From NCBI RefSeq assembly GCF_000321225.1, contig NW_004450330.1, forward strand, positions 2,353,601 through 2,417,600: 64,000 bases of DNA, written 5' to 3'. A program made the position numbers and the translations under genes. Shown here in pieces: positions 23,131 to 33,945 of this stretch. The number at the start of each line of letters is the position of its first letter. The first letter of the stretch is position 1. Origin of the DNA: Odobenus rosmarus divergens. Its lineage: Eukaryota > Chordata > Mammalia > Carnivora > Odobenidae. Below the pieces are notes generated by a model that worked only from the letters and a program-made list of their open reading frames with translations, had not been told where the DNA came from and did no database searches.

Positions 23131-23756
23131 GAAAGCAGTTATTACCAAATAGGAGAGGCAAAAGAACCTCTCCTACACTGCAGAGCTTCTCATAAGAGTT
23201 GGTCTGGAGCAAAGTGCCAAGCAGACAATGTTGCATGCAGCGACTGCCTTGGAGATGCGCCTTTAAGACTGCATGGACATTGCTACTGCATGCTATTAAG
23301 AAAATACTTGGTTTTACCCCTCTGCCTTGGGTCTGCAATCTCTGCCGCATAACCCTGTCTTCACTCTGCCTCCACCTTACATCTAGGCAGAAGGTCTGGC
23401 TTCTTTCCCTCCGTAGGTCGCTGAGAGAAGTGCCTTGCTTCAGAAAACCTATGGGATTTGGACTTCCCCGGGAAGACAGAGGCATGAACACCCACTCTTG
23501 GGTCTAATCTTTCCCCTTGACCCACAACGTCCCACAAAAATGTGTCAAAAAAAAAACCTTCCTGAGACTTGAGCCTTCTGCCCCACCCACTAACTGCCAG
23601 TTCTCGAAGACTGAAATAGGGTGAATAACCCGGCATATTTGAGGGGCCTTTTTGTGTCAGAGATATATGGAGTCAGGAGATAGCCACCTTCATATACTGT
23701 TCTGTGTAAAGGGGAGTAAAAGAGGTTTCTTCTTCTTCAACACAATAAAAATAAAT
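23131..23756. other. Unique non-coding DNA
   Basis: Overlapping frames on both strands (152 codons antisense at 23033-23491, 102 sense at 23199-23507) have no domain and cross the L2 fragment. An A run lies at 23548-23557. Confidence 0.4.
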
Positions 23757-23803
23757 TAAAAAAAAGAAAGAAGGAAGGAAGGAAGGAAGGAAAAAATGAA
23801 GAA
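23757..23803. repeat. (GAAG)n microsatellite
   Basis: A run leading into about six gaag/ggaa units (23766-23791), then another A run. Simple sequence. Confidence 0.9.
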
Positions 23804-24004
23804 AATACCTGGTTGACCCTATATCAGGCTTATAAATAGGAAGTAAAGCATTCTGGACATTTGATAAAACCCCAACTATCTGACAAGGACCAAAAATAGA
23901 ACAATGGGGAAAATCAGCTCTGCTGTTATCAGCAGGATAGAATGGACACACCAGGGAAGGAGCCGAGAAGTACATTATATACAATATTAAGAGAAAATTC
24001 ATGT

Positions 24005-24185
24005 TGAGTACTGAAAACTGTTTACAAGTGTTACATCACGTAATTCTCCCAACAACCCTCCTGGAGAGGAATTATCTTTATTTCCATTTCAAAGATGAGC
24101 AAGCTGAGGCTCTGAGAGTTCAAGTAGCTTGCATGGGCACAGTATCACACAAATACTAAGTGATGGGCACAGGATTCAATCTTAG
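24005..24185 (-). repeat. MIR, antisense
   Basis: 'ttctcccaacaaccctcctg' (24043-24062), 'atttccatttcaaagatgag' (24080-24099), 'aagctgaggctctgagagtt' (24101-24120) and 'cacaggattcaatc' are clear reversed MIR blocks. Confidence 0.85.
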
Positions 24186-24300
24186 TTCTGACCCTAGGGT
24201 TGTTGTGAGGATGAAATACATTAATACTTGCAAAGTGCTCAGAACAGGGCCCGAGACAGAGCCAACACTCAATAAATGTTAACCATTATTACTAACACAG
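24186..24300 (+). repeat. MIR 3' half, sense
   Basis: 'gggttgttgtgaggatgaaa' (24197-24216), 'tacttgcaaagtgctcagaa' (24225-24244), 'caacactcaataaatgttaa' (24263-24282). It directly abuts the antisense MIR to its left. Confidence 0.85.
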
Positions 24301-25224
24301 ATAAATCGCGCCTGCAGATCTTTCCAAGAGAAAAACAAATGATCTCCCCTCAAATAACCAACCTAATGCAGACCCCTCGCTGATTAAAGTCACTAATTAT
24401 CTGCTTCTAAAGGAGAAAAGAAATGAGGCAGGAACTTGCCTGCTCTCTCTGTTCAGCCAGGCATCAGGCTCGCAGGGAAATGAGAACATGGTGTGCCTTG
24501 CTAGGCAGCCCTTCTCAGAGCCAGGCTCCTGTCTGAGGAGCTTGCTGTTCATGGAGAACTCAGTGAGGCTCCTCCTGAGTCCATGGCTGGGAAAACTCCT
24601 ACCCCATTTGCCTTTTGCTTTTCTCTTGGATTGGATATCTCAGTGTTACCCAGATTACAAGACTTTCCTTAGTCAGAATCCTCCTGATTCCCACACAAGC
24701 AGGAGGGTGTGAGGTCTTTGGGGGTGGGGGGGGGTTGATAGATGAGATTCAGTGAACCACACTTCCCACCAGTTTTTTCCAAGATATAACACTCTGGGCA
24801 CTGGAGAAAATAGACATCTATTTTCTTTCTCTTAAAACAGTGTGTACAAAATTTTATTATTTATTTCTAGAGATTTAAAATGTCCTGTTCCATTTTCTTC
24901 CTTTTCTCTCCATCCCAATCTCTTTGTAGGCCTTTGCTACCCGAAGGGATTTGTAGCAGTGGGGCTGGATGTTGATATATAGTCGCTGTGGTTTTCTTTT
25001 TGTTGTTGTTGTTTGTTTTTTACTTTTTCTCAATCTACTTTCAAAAACTACACCTAAGGTTGTTGTACCATTGACTAATAAATGCTCCTAAATTCATTTC
25101 ACCCTTCTTTCAACAAATCAAGACTGGATTTTTTCAAAGGGAAGATGAGAAATAAATTAAAACTGTGTTAGGAAGAAGCTGTCATTACTGCAATTTTTAG
25201 AATAAGATAAGCAAGCAATTTTGT
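24301..25224. other. Unique non-coding DNA
   Basis: G run at 24720-24735, T-rich patch 24995-25030. The 74-codon frame at 24488-24712 has no domain. Confidence 0.4.
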
Positions 25225-25400
25225 GTTATTTCTTTGAGGAACTCAAAGTAACATTCAATTAACCCTGTGAAGTAAATATGAGAGAAATGTTATTAGGTGC
25301 ATTTTTCTCATGAGAAAACAACACGGAGAGGAAAAGTGGTTTGCTTGTTCAGAATACACAATGCAGTCAAGCAGGACTTGTAACTACACACAAACCTTAC
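25225..25400 (-). repeat. Diverged MIR, antisense
   Basis: 'ttaaccctgtgaagtaaata' (25259-25278), 'tttttctcatgagaaaacaa' (25302-25321), 'ggagaggaaaagtggtttgc' (25325-25344) follow reversed MIR order. Confidence 0.55.
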
Positions 25401-26294
25401 AATTAGCCAGGAAATGTGATCATCAACAGTTTAGAAGCATGCATGGGATCAAATCAAACAAAACGACCATCAGTCACAAGTGGCTGCCCTTTATGGGGTA
25501 CGTACGAACTCTGGACTTGCCAGGGTCCCCACCAGTTCTCGCTGACATGGGGTGGCGAGTCAGTTGTCACTCCTGTCTTTACTCAGCCTGCACTAACCAG
25601 TTGTGTTGCCTGCCTGAAGATAAGGTATAGGACACCCCATCTACCCAAGCGTAGTTGTTGCCAGGATTCCTGGAACTAGTTGCATGGGACAGAGGCAGGA
25701 CAAAGGGAGTTAAAGACAACGGGAGATGCTAACATGAATTGAAGCCTTCTTGGGAGAGAGACACTTGAGCTTGGCCTTGCTAGAGAGAGACCGACGAGGT
25801 GGAGAGGGAAGTGGGAAGGTGGCAGAGAAGGCAACAGATTGTGACGCCACTAAATAAAGGGAGTTTGCCGAGTAAGGCTGGTTTTCCGTTGTCTTCTGGT
25901 TTCATACGTCACTTGCTCTGGGCTCTGGCAAGGTCTCTTATCTTGACCTCAATTTCTCACAATAAATAACTTTGATTTCTTATAATAACTGTCAAACTAA
26001 AATAAAATACCCACTATGTAAAGATAATGGAAATTGCCATAAATTGGAGCTGTTGAAATGGCACATAATAAAATGGGAGCTCACTCACCGCAGACCTGAT
26101 CAGTGGCTAGGCATGCTGGAACCCATGTCCCTAGTGTGTGATTTGCTGGAGAAGATGAGATGCAGTTCAAAAGCAGTTTGAGAATGAATGGTAAGAGGCT
26201 ATGGTCCCCGAGGCGGGCCCTGGGCAGCAGAGGGCAGGGGCTTCCTTGGATCTCTCTTTGGGTGTCTTGTGAGTTCCCTTTTTGACCTTGTCAA
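25401..26294. other. Unique non-coding DNA
   Basis: No named repeat. The 25640-25900 part (ending 'actaaataaagggagtttgc') has LTR-like looks, but a family match is not possible by eye. Confidence 0.4.
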
Positions 26295-26442
26295 AATCAC
26301 TTTGGCTGTTGCCTCATGTTTCCCATCTGCAAACAGTAGCTAATGAATGATACCTACCCACAGGTTGTGGGTAGATTAATTAGTTCATGTTTGCCAAGTA
26401 CTTTGAAGATCAGAGCTCTACCTACTATAAAAGCTTTGTATT
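26295..26442 (+). repeat. MIR fragment, sense
   Basis: 'gcctcatgtttcccatctgc' (26311-26330), 'gaatgatacctacccacagg' (26345-26364), then ttgtgggtagattaatt and 'tttgccaagtactttgaaga'. Confidence 0.7.
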
Positions 26443-27129
26443 GCTGTTCCTGAGAAGTCAATTCCCTTAGAAAGAGAGGCCATCTTGCAGGGCAGTGGCT
26501 GCTTTCCATCTGATGGGATAAGATCTTCCCCCATGTTTTTATCTGTCAGAAGAAAGGGGTTTGTTTAATTAGCAGGCAATGTTTTTCTGGAAACAGCTTC
26601 TGTGAATTAGCAAAGAGGCTACAACTCCCAGAGTATTATTGTCATTTGTCTTTCCCCCCAGCTGACATTTGCAGTCTGTTGCAAATCGCAAATTCCTAAA
26701 GGATAGATGTACTGGGGCGAAAGCTAAGTGGCAACAGTGACAAGCCACTAAGGATTTCTACTGAAATTGAAATTTAAACCTTGCAAGAAACATCTGCAAG
26801 ATTATCAGGGCAAAATGGTAGCAGGCAGAGTGCAGGCCTAGAGGGACTATGGGTAAATGCCTTTCCCTTTTGTGTTTCTATTTTCCTGACTCTGAAGTGG
26901 GTTGGTAGTCCTCGGTTATCCCTTTGCTTTCCTGGCATATTGTATGGGCTGGTGCTATCGCCTGTGTCCACCGCCTCAAGATCTTTGCCACAGCATGGCC
27001 TCTACACATGAGCTATTTTCCCATTGGAGGTCCACTTAGTTCGCTGCCACCTGGATGGCCACATTGGAGCAGCACGGAGGGGGGATAGTTTTTACTACTC
27101 TGAAGTTATTTTCCTTGTTTACTTGTTCG
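26443..27129. other. Unique non-coding DNA with a ZNF143-like site
   Basis: No gene. The string 'ctacaactcccagag' at 26619-26633 resembles the ZNF143/THAP11 core (ACTACAAnTCCCAG). The 26540-26800 segment shows no repeat character. Confidence 0.4.
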
Positions 27130-27290
27130 TACTCTGTTTCTCTTCACTCCACTGGGAGCTCCACGAGGCCAGCATCTTGTCCACCTTATTCACTATGATA
27201 TTCTCAGTATCCTCAGTATGGTATCCTGAGACTGGCCTGGTGCCTAGGAGTTGCTCAGTTAATACTGCTTGAATGAATTACTGCCCATCT
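27130..27290 (+). repeat. L2 LINE 3' end, sense
   Basis: 'ccactgggagctccacgagg' (27149-27168), then ccagcatcttgtccacc, 'gactggcctggtgcctagga' (27231-27250) and 'cagttaatactgcttgaatg' (27258-27277). Confidence 0.75.
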
Positions 27291-27351
27291 TCTCTACACT
27301 ATGACTCTAATGACAACAAACACCCGTTTAGAAGAAAAGGAAATTCTGTAC

Positions 27352-27840
27352 CTGAATTGTTGAATCGTGTTCCTCAAAAAGATACATTCAAGTTCTAACC
27401 CGTGGTACTTGTGAATGTGACCTTATCTGTAAATAGGTTCTTTGCAGATCTTAATCAAGTTAAGACATCTTAATCAAGTTAAGACGAGGTCATACTGGAT
27501 TAGAGTGGGCCCTAATTCCAATGACTGATGTGTATATAAGAAGGGGGAAATTTGTACACAGAGACACAGACAAACGGGAGAAAGATGATGTGAAGGCAAA
27601 GGCAGAGATCAGAGTGAAGCATCTACAAGCCAAGGAATGCCAAAAATTACCTGATAGCAACCACCAGAAGCTAGAAGAGGCAAGGAATATTCTTCCCTGG
27701 AGCCTCTCGAGGAAGCATGACCCTGCTGATGCCTTGATTTCAAACATCTGGCCTTCAGAACTGTGAAGAATAAAGTTGTGTTGTTTTAAGCCACCCAGTT
27801 TGTGGTACTTTGTTACATCAACCCTAGGAAACCAGCATGT
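27352..27840 (+). mobile_element. MLT1-type LTR (ERVL-MaLR), solo
   Basis: Contains the MLT1 hallmarks 'gaatgtgaccttatctgtaa' (27413-27432), 'gacgaggtcatactggatta' (27483-27502), gccttgatttcaaacatctggcc, 'cagaactgtgaagaataaag' (27755-27774) and 'gccacccagtttgtggtact' (27790-27809). Nearly full length. The polyadenylation signal is at 27768-27773. A 19-bp internal tandem duplication lies at 27448-27485. No internal retroviral region is attached. Confidence 0.92.
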
Positions 27841-28818
27841 GAATGTTATTACAGATCAACCAGAGACCCTTTGGGAAATGAGACGAGAAGTCTCCTCACC
27901 TTTGCTTCAAAGTTTAGTTTACTTATGGCTTCTACTGAAGAGTAAAGCAGTATGTTTTTAATCAGATCAGATTTGTCAGAGGGGTAACAGATAAAGATAG
28001 GAAAAGAGGGGAGTGTGTGCCATCTACGGAGGCCTTCCCTTTGTGCCAAGGAGCCCTCTGATCTTTGCCAGCCTGTCTGGTACTCGAATATGGCCTCCCT
28101 AAGTCCTTCACATCCAGAAGGTGTGTCTCCCACAGTTAGCTTCACTTGGCACGTCCAGCTCTTTATTCTTTGGCTGCCCTTCATCCTGGAGCTTCAAGTT
28201 CTTACTTTGTGTGCTCTGTGTTTTCTGTTTCCAGAGAGACAAAGGGATCCACCATAGGTACTGGGGTTTGTGCATCAGGTATGTTTTAGGACATTTCCCT
28301 TCACCTTAATTTTAATCACTAAGGCCCAAGGAGTTAGCTGAAATAGTACATACATTGTTGTATGTACTTGTAACTAAGGAATATTTATAAATTCAATTCA
28401 AATATTTTTGGAATGTCGATGGTTCTTGATTCTGAATTTTAGCTCCTTGATTCTGAATTTTAGCTCCTTAAGAAGACTCTACTCACTCTGGAGCAGTGAT
28501 TTGTTTAGGTGACAGATCCTTTGAGAGTCTGATGATGTTATGGAGTTTCTCCCCGTATAGGTGAACATCCATACAACACCTTGATGATGCCTTTCAGCCC
28601 TGAATTCCACATCAGACACCTGTGCTCTGCCCCATGTGGATCATCTTCTCCCTCATTTCAGCTTGTTAAAAGGGGAAGCCACTTGATCCTTCCACTGACT
28701 TCTCAGAAGAGTAAAGGGGGTGCAATGGAGTCCTGGCCTCCAGGTTTTGGGAAGACAGTAGACCTGACCTTTTGGTTGACCTCATCCACCTCTTTTTCCC
28801 TAATTTACCTAGTTTACC
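27841..28818. other. Unique non-coding DNA with a short tandem duplication
   Basis: No named repeat or exon. Contains a 21-bp perfect tandem duplication (28425-28466). Frames up to 111 codons antisense (27849-28184) have no domain. Confidence 0.4.
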
Positions 28819-29502
28819 AGTGTGATGGTTAATTTTATGTGTCGACTTGACTGGGCTATAAGGTGCTCAGGTATCTGATCAAACATTATTTTGGGTATGT
28901 CTGTCAGAGTATTTTTGGATGACATTAACATTTGAATATGCAAAATGAGTAAAGCAGAATGCCTTAACCAATGTGGATGGGCTCCACCCAATCAGTTGAA
29001 AGCCTGAATAGGACAAAAAAGCCGAACCTCCCAGAAATAAGCGGGAATTCTTCCTGCCTGACTGCCTTGGAGCTAATCTTTTTGTGACTTTGGACTTGAA
29101 CTGAAACATTGGTTCTTGCTGGGTCTTTTTTTTTTTTTTTAAAGATTTTATTTATTTATTTGAGAGAGAGAGAGAGAGCACAAATAGGTAGAGCGGCAGG
29201 CAGAGCCAGAGGGAGAAGCAGACTCTGATGTGGGGCTCGATCCCAAGACTCGGGGATCATGACCTGAGCTGAAGGCAGACACGTAACTGACTGAGCCACC
29301 CAGGTGCCCTCTCTCTGGGTCTTGATCCTACTGGCCTTCAGACTAGAATTTATACCATCAGCTCTCCTGGGTCTCCAGCTTGCTGACTGCAGATTTTGAG
29401 ACTTCTCAGCCTCCATAACCATGTAAGCCAATTCCTTAAAATAAATCTTTTTATATATAGCTCCTATTTATTCTGTTTCTTTGAAGATCCCTGACTAATA
29501 AA
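28819..29502 (+). mobile_element. MLT2-type ERVL LTR, split by a SINEC
   Basis: Begins 'tgatggttaattttatgtgt' (28820-28839), includes 'ccacccaatcagttgaaagc' (28984-29003) and the 3' half 'ccatcagctctcctgggtct' (29355-29374). It then has 'gacttctcagcctccataac' and ends near 'ccctgactaata'. These are ERVL LTR signatures; the exact MLT2 subfamily is not certain. The LTR proper is about 500 bp once the SINE at 29128-29314 is removed. Confidence 0.8.
29128..29314 (-). mobile_element. SINEC (CAN-SINE), antisense
   Basis: T run, then the reversed tail 'aaagattttatttatttatt' (29141-29160), a GA-rich region, and the reversed tRNA-like head ending 'ctgagccacccaggtgccct' (29291-29310). A 9-bp target duplication ctgggtctt flanks it (29119-29127 and 29315-29323). 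It sits inside the ERVL LTR. Confidence 0.95.
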
Positions 29503-30227
29503 ACCAGGTAAAGAGGAGGCAGGACCTGTACCTCTTTTTGCCTGTGAACTCATTCTTCCTCAGTGAATCTAGGCCTTTCTTTTTTTGTGTCCTGAAGCCA
29601 GACATTCCAAGGGCTACTTTTAAGGTATTTATTAGGACAAAATAGGATACCTACAGATTAAAAGAAAAAAAGAAGTCTACCAGACCAGAGTGTCTGGCAT
29701 GTTCTTCACATAATTGTAATCATAAAAGATGGTTATATTCACGTTGTTTCCAGCATATGGCTCCATTTGTAATACACATGCACCTTGAGGATACTGACAT
29801 TTTAAAAATGGATTCTTGAAGTTGGCTTATGTCAGTCTTCAGTTGGTCAGTCTAAGAAAATGGTTACCTAATTTTCTAATTATTTAATTGGTCCTGTATA
29901 CTTGGTCCCAATGTATCCATTTTTCTTTGCATCATATTTGTCAGTCTGCTCTTGCTGGTGGAGGTGACAATCCAGGTGGAACTTACTTCCCTTTGCTGCT
30001 CTTTGCTGCTATCCCCACCTCTCTCCTTTGCTCAACTTAAAACTCCTGCTCTCCTGGGAGGGGGCAGGGATGTGGGCAGGAGAACAGCATCAACCTTCCT
30101 TGAACAAGACCTAGTGAACAAGTGTGGGAGCACCACAGAGTCACTTCAGTCCTCCCTAGGCAACATGTGAGCCTCGTCTAAATATTCCTCTCCATCCCAC
30201 AGCCTCCTTGGGCTTGAAACTCCAACA
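29503..30227. other. Unique non-coding DNA
   Basis: A+T-rich on the left, pyrimidine-rich around 29950-30060. No recognised feature. Confidence 0.4.
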
Positions 30228-30442
30228 ACACAGCCCAGTGGGAAAGCACTGTGCAGGCAGACCAACCTGGGCTTTAATTGTATTCAGGGACCTTCCTCTT
30301 CTAGTGCCTGGCTCTCACTGGTAGATTCCTCCGCCTCTGGAAGCAATACCTGCATACTAGCGTTGAGTGAGGACAGCATCAATGTAAAGGACCAGGGCTG
30401 TGCTCATACAGTGCAGGTGCTTAGTAAATGGAGCTGCATCTC
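30228..30442 (+). repeat. MIR, sense
   Basis: 'agtgggaaagcactgtgcag' (30237-30256), then gcagaccaacctgggctttaa, and the 3' 'gtgcaggtgcttagtaaatg' (30411-30430). Both termini are recognisable; the middle is diverged. Confidence 0.7.
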
Positions 30443-30754
30443 CATTAGTCTGCACAAAGACTCTCACAGCAGCCTCCGAAAGGCTGCTTTTCCCACCTTG
30501 TACACGACTGTCAACTTAAAATAATGTCACTACCTTCATCAGAAACCTTCTTTGGAAAATAAGCAAAAATTCCCCAGATCTTTTCCTTGGGTCGGTCAGA
30601 TTATAGGCAAATTGCTATTTTCTTTTTTGTGTATTCCATCTCTTCTCACTGACCAGTAAAAAAAAAAAATAAAAAACAAGCCTCCAATACTCCTTTTTCC
30701 ACGATGGTGAGAACAGTTCTGAACCCACTCTCCATTGGCTCTGGTTGAATTTGT
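30443..30754. other. Unique spacer
   Basis: A run at 30658-30669. Nothing else recognised. Confidence 0.4.
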
Positions 30755-30892
30755 CCTCATTGGCCGTATCACCACGTCAATTAACCTGCCTCAACCCCAG
30801 ATTCTTCTCACCTATAAGATACAGTTTGAACAAGGATTAAAGGGGAAAATACATGTAAAATACCCAGCATGGTGCTTAAGTAATGAGAGCTT
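30755..30892 (+). repeat. MIR fragment, sense
   Basis: 'cacgtcaattaacctgcctc' (30773-30792), 'ctcacctataagatacagtt' (30807-30826), 'atacatgtaaaatacccagc' (30849-30868) are diverged core and 3' MIR blocks. Confidence 0.6.
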
Positions 30893-32149
30893 TGAGCCCC
30901 AGGAAGTGCCTGAAATCCTGGCTTTGGTAGGTATTTGTTAATAGATCTGTGGAACATACTCAGGCATGTCTCTCATTTCCTCACCCTCTGTAACCCAAAA
31001 CCTTGTCTTTGGCCTCAGTTCAGATAGAGCTTATTGTCAGGTTGGGTTTTCCTCTGGCAGAGTCAGCCTGGCTGTCCTTTTGGTCTTCTGTCTGGGACTG
31101 GAGGCTCCCAAGTCTGGAACCTGCCTTACATGTCACACATGCAAATCAGTATAAATGTCTTCCTTACCTTTGTTAAGGGGGGAAGATGTTATGGGCAGGA
31201 GCAACTGAGCAGCACAGACACTCCTGGAAACTCTTGGCCAGTTCCAGAAGACACAACATGCTTGGGCTCTGTGGGGTTTTAAAATCTTTGGAATCCCAGG
31301 GCCTAATGCCAGTTAGTACTTTCAGCACCAAATGGGGCGGTTATGGAAGATCTATTGGTGCCTTGCCAGTAACTGTTTAAAGTGAATCCTGTAGACCTGG
31401 TCTCTGTCTATAGGATCAGCTTGGGGCAAACAAACACAGAGGGACATATCAGCCATCACTCGTTCATGTTCTGGAATGTACAGACATGCCCTCAATCAGT
31501 CCTTAGGCATCACAATGCATTCTGGTTTAATGCATTGCTTTAAGAAGGACGAATCTGTTTTCTTACGTTTGAAGCCCTGATATTGGTTTCTCTATTCGTG
31601 CATGCAACTGCTCTGTGAGCTCTTTATATATATATGGTTTGTATGTGAATGTCCACACAAAATTCAATAAAAAGGTTTTAGTAATAATGGAAAGAAAAAA
31701 TATGTAAATCTTGGATGTGCAGTGAAAGATTTTGACTATCTTTGGATCCAATTATTGGAGAAATGAATACTTTGAAGGCAATGGGGAAAAAAAGAAGAAA
31801 TTCCTCCCTACATTCATTTCACCTGTCAGCCCTTGCTGGCTCTCCCTTATTCCCAGGTGCCTGTGTAGTGTTTGGGCTTCATTTCATGGAGAGCTTCTAG
31901 TCCTGGTAGGCATTTCTGAAGCTACCTAATGTTAGCACCTGAACAGGAACACATTTTCTGGCAAGTAAAAGGACGTTCTTCTGGAAGAAGCAAGAATGAT
32001 CTTCTTTCTGGACACCATTGGAGAAAATTGTTCAACTCAATCGTGGTAACAAACCTCAACTGGGTCCTCAAACTTGTCAGATACCCTATTGTGTTTTTTT
32101 TTTAGAAGACTTGTTTTTCCCCCTGAAATGACTTGCTTTTCTCTCCTCT
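30893..32149. other. Unique non-coding DNA
   Basis: No exon or named repeat. AT dinucleotide patch at 31625-31636; T run at 32094-32103. Frames up to 82 codons lack domains. Confidence 0.4.
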
Positions 32150-33945
32150 AGTCCTGCTCTACCCTTGTAGTCAGCTGATGACCTCGCTGCATACTCTGTT
32201 GCAAATAAAGGGGAGCCTTCGGATATAACAGGAGCCACATCATTTTCCCACCATCATGCTCCTTCCTGTCTGGGCTGCATGACCTACTCTTCTTTCTTTC
32301 ATGGGTCTGACACCTCCGCCCCCTCCCCCGCCACCCCAAGCCAGTACCTCCTCATGGGATCTGGATTTCATCTTCTGACACACTAGGGAATTCCTTTTTT
32401 ATTAACCTGTTGTCAGTGCTATCTCCCTTCCTACTGAATCATTTCCATCAGCTGCATACAAACATGATCTAGTGTCTCCCATATTTAACTTCCCTCCGCA
32501 TTTTGCCCCATCTCTTTCCTTCTTTTGAGAGCTCGCTTAATTTATGTTTATAGTCTCTACTTCTGTTTTTATTCACTCCTCAATCTACCCTCACTAGCTT
32601 TTGCTCCTGTCACTCCACTGATTTTGTCAAGGTTAACCAATGACTTCTGTGTTGCCAACCCCAAAGGACTCCTCTCTGTGTCCCTCAGCCCCACTGGCAC
32701 ACTGACCACTCTTCTCCACATACTCTCCTACCTGACTTCTCAAGACCCTGCTTCCCCCACCCTGCTCATGGGTCTCTCCTTTGCAATCTTATTTGCAGAA
32801 TCCCATCTCTCTCTCTAGGTCTAAGTCGTGCTGTTCCTGGAGGGTCTGTCCTGAGACCTTCTCTCTTTCCCCAAACACCATCCCCCTAGCTGATCTCATC
32901 CATGGCTTTCAATATTATCTAGAGGTTAACAAATCATATGTATGTGTATATATATCCATATCCATATATCTTCACATATATTCTGAGCTCTAGACTTATA
33001 TATTCCACTGGCTAACCTGCCACCTCCATTGGCTAATCTCAAACTTAACATGTTTAAAACTGAATTCTTGAGTCCTTCCTGCCCCCACCCAGTCCTTCCT
33101 ATCTCTGTAATTGGGACCATCATCCATATGATTGCTCATGTCAGAAACCTGGGAGTCAGTCTGGATTTTTCCTTTCCCCTCACCCTCCTCCCCACACCAA
33201 ATGCATGAAAGTCCTGTGATGCTACTTCCAGACTACATCTCAAAGCATCATGATTCCTTGCATCTAGGCCACCCTTGTCTCTTGCTTGCACTAATGTAAC
33301 AGCCTTTTAACTGACCTTCCAGAGATGCCATGCTCACTTTCCTATAATTCTCCACAGCACAACAGGAGTGATCTGTACAAAAGTAAATTAGATCACATTA
33401 TTCCCCTGCTTTAAAACCCTTTGATGGATGCCTACTTCACTTAGAATAAAATATACACTCCTTAGCCTAGCCTACAGGCCCCACATGATCTGTCCTTCTT
33501 ACGGGCTTTCCCTTGGACCTTCCTCCTCAGTCATTCTCTCCTTCACCACACTTGTGATACACGGGCTGCCTTTCTTTCTCATAAACACACGAAGCACTTC
33601 CCCTGCCCTCACACATCTGTTCCTTCTGCCTAGCACCCTCTCCTCTCTGCTCTTCAAGAGGCTGGCTCCTTCTCATTTTCAGTTTCAGAAAACCCTTCCC
33701 TGACTACCTTCTCTAATGTAGCATCTTCCCTCGGTGGTTACTTTCCATCACGGCAAACAATGACCAGTTGTGTAATTATTCCACTTGAATCTGATTTTTG
33801 TTTTTGTTTTTTTTTTCTTTTTACCACTCTAGATGTAGGCTGTAAGCTGTGTAACAACAGGGGTGTTGTGTTCTATCCTCAGCACCTAGTACAGTGCCTG
33901 GCACTTAGTAGGTACTAAATAAATATTGTAAAGTCAACACGGTGT
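32150..33945 (+). mobile_element. L2 LINE, about 1.8 kb 3' part, sense
   Basis: The longest L2 here. It runs from 'agctgatgacctcgctgcat' (32174-32193) through 'ctgcatacaaacatgatcta' (32453-32472), 'tctgtcctgagaccttctct' (32845-32864), 'caaacttaacatgtttaaaa' (33040-33059) and 'cctacaggccccacatgatc' (33471-33490). It ends at the terminus 'cacctagtacagtgcctggc' (33881-33900). It covers the end of the reverse-transcriptase ORF and the 3' UTR. Frames are broken throughout (97, 70 and 91 codons), so it is a fossil. A TA-rich microsatellite interrupts at 32938-32972. Confidence 0.92.

Noticed and set aside
24715..24738. G-rich run considered as a G-quadruplex
   Set aside because: One long G run with a single interruption rather than four separated runs; a chance homopolymer is as likely.
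29291..29310. tRNA-like sequence in SINEC heads
   Set aside because: These are tRNA-derived SINE promoters with decayed anticodon regions and no acceptor stem, so they are not tRNA genes.
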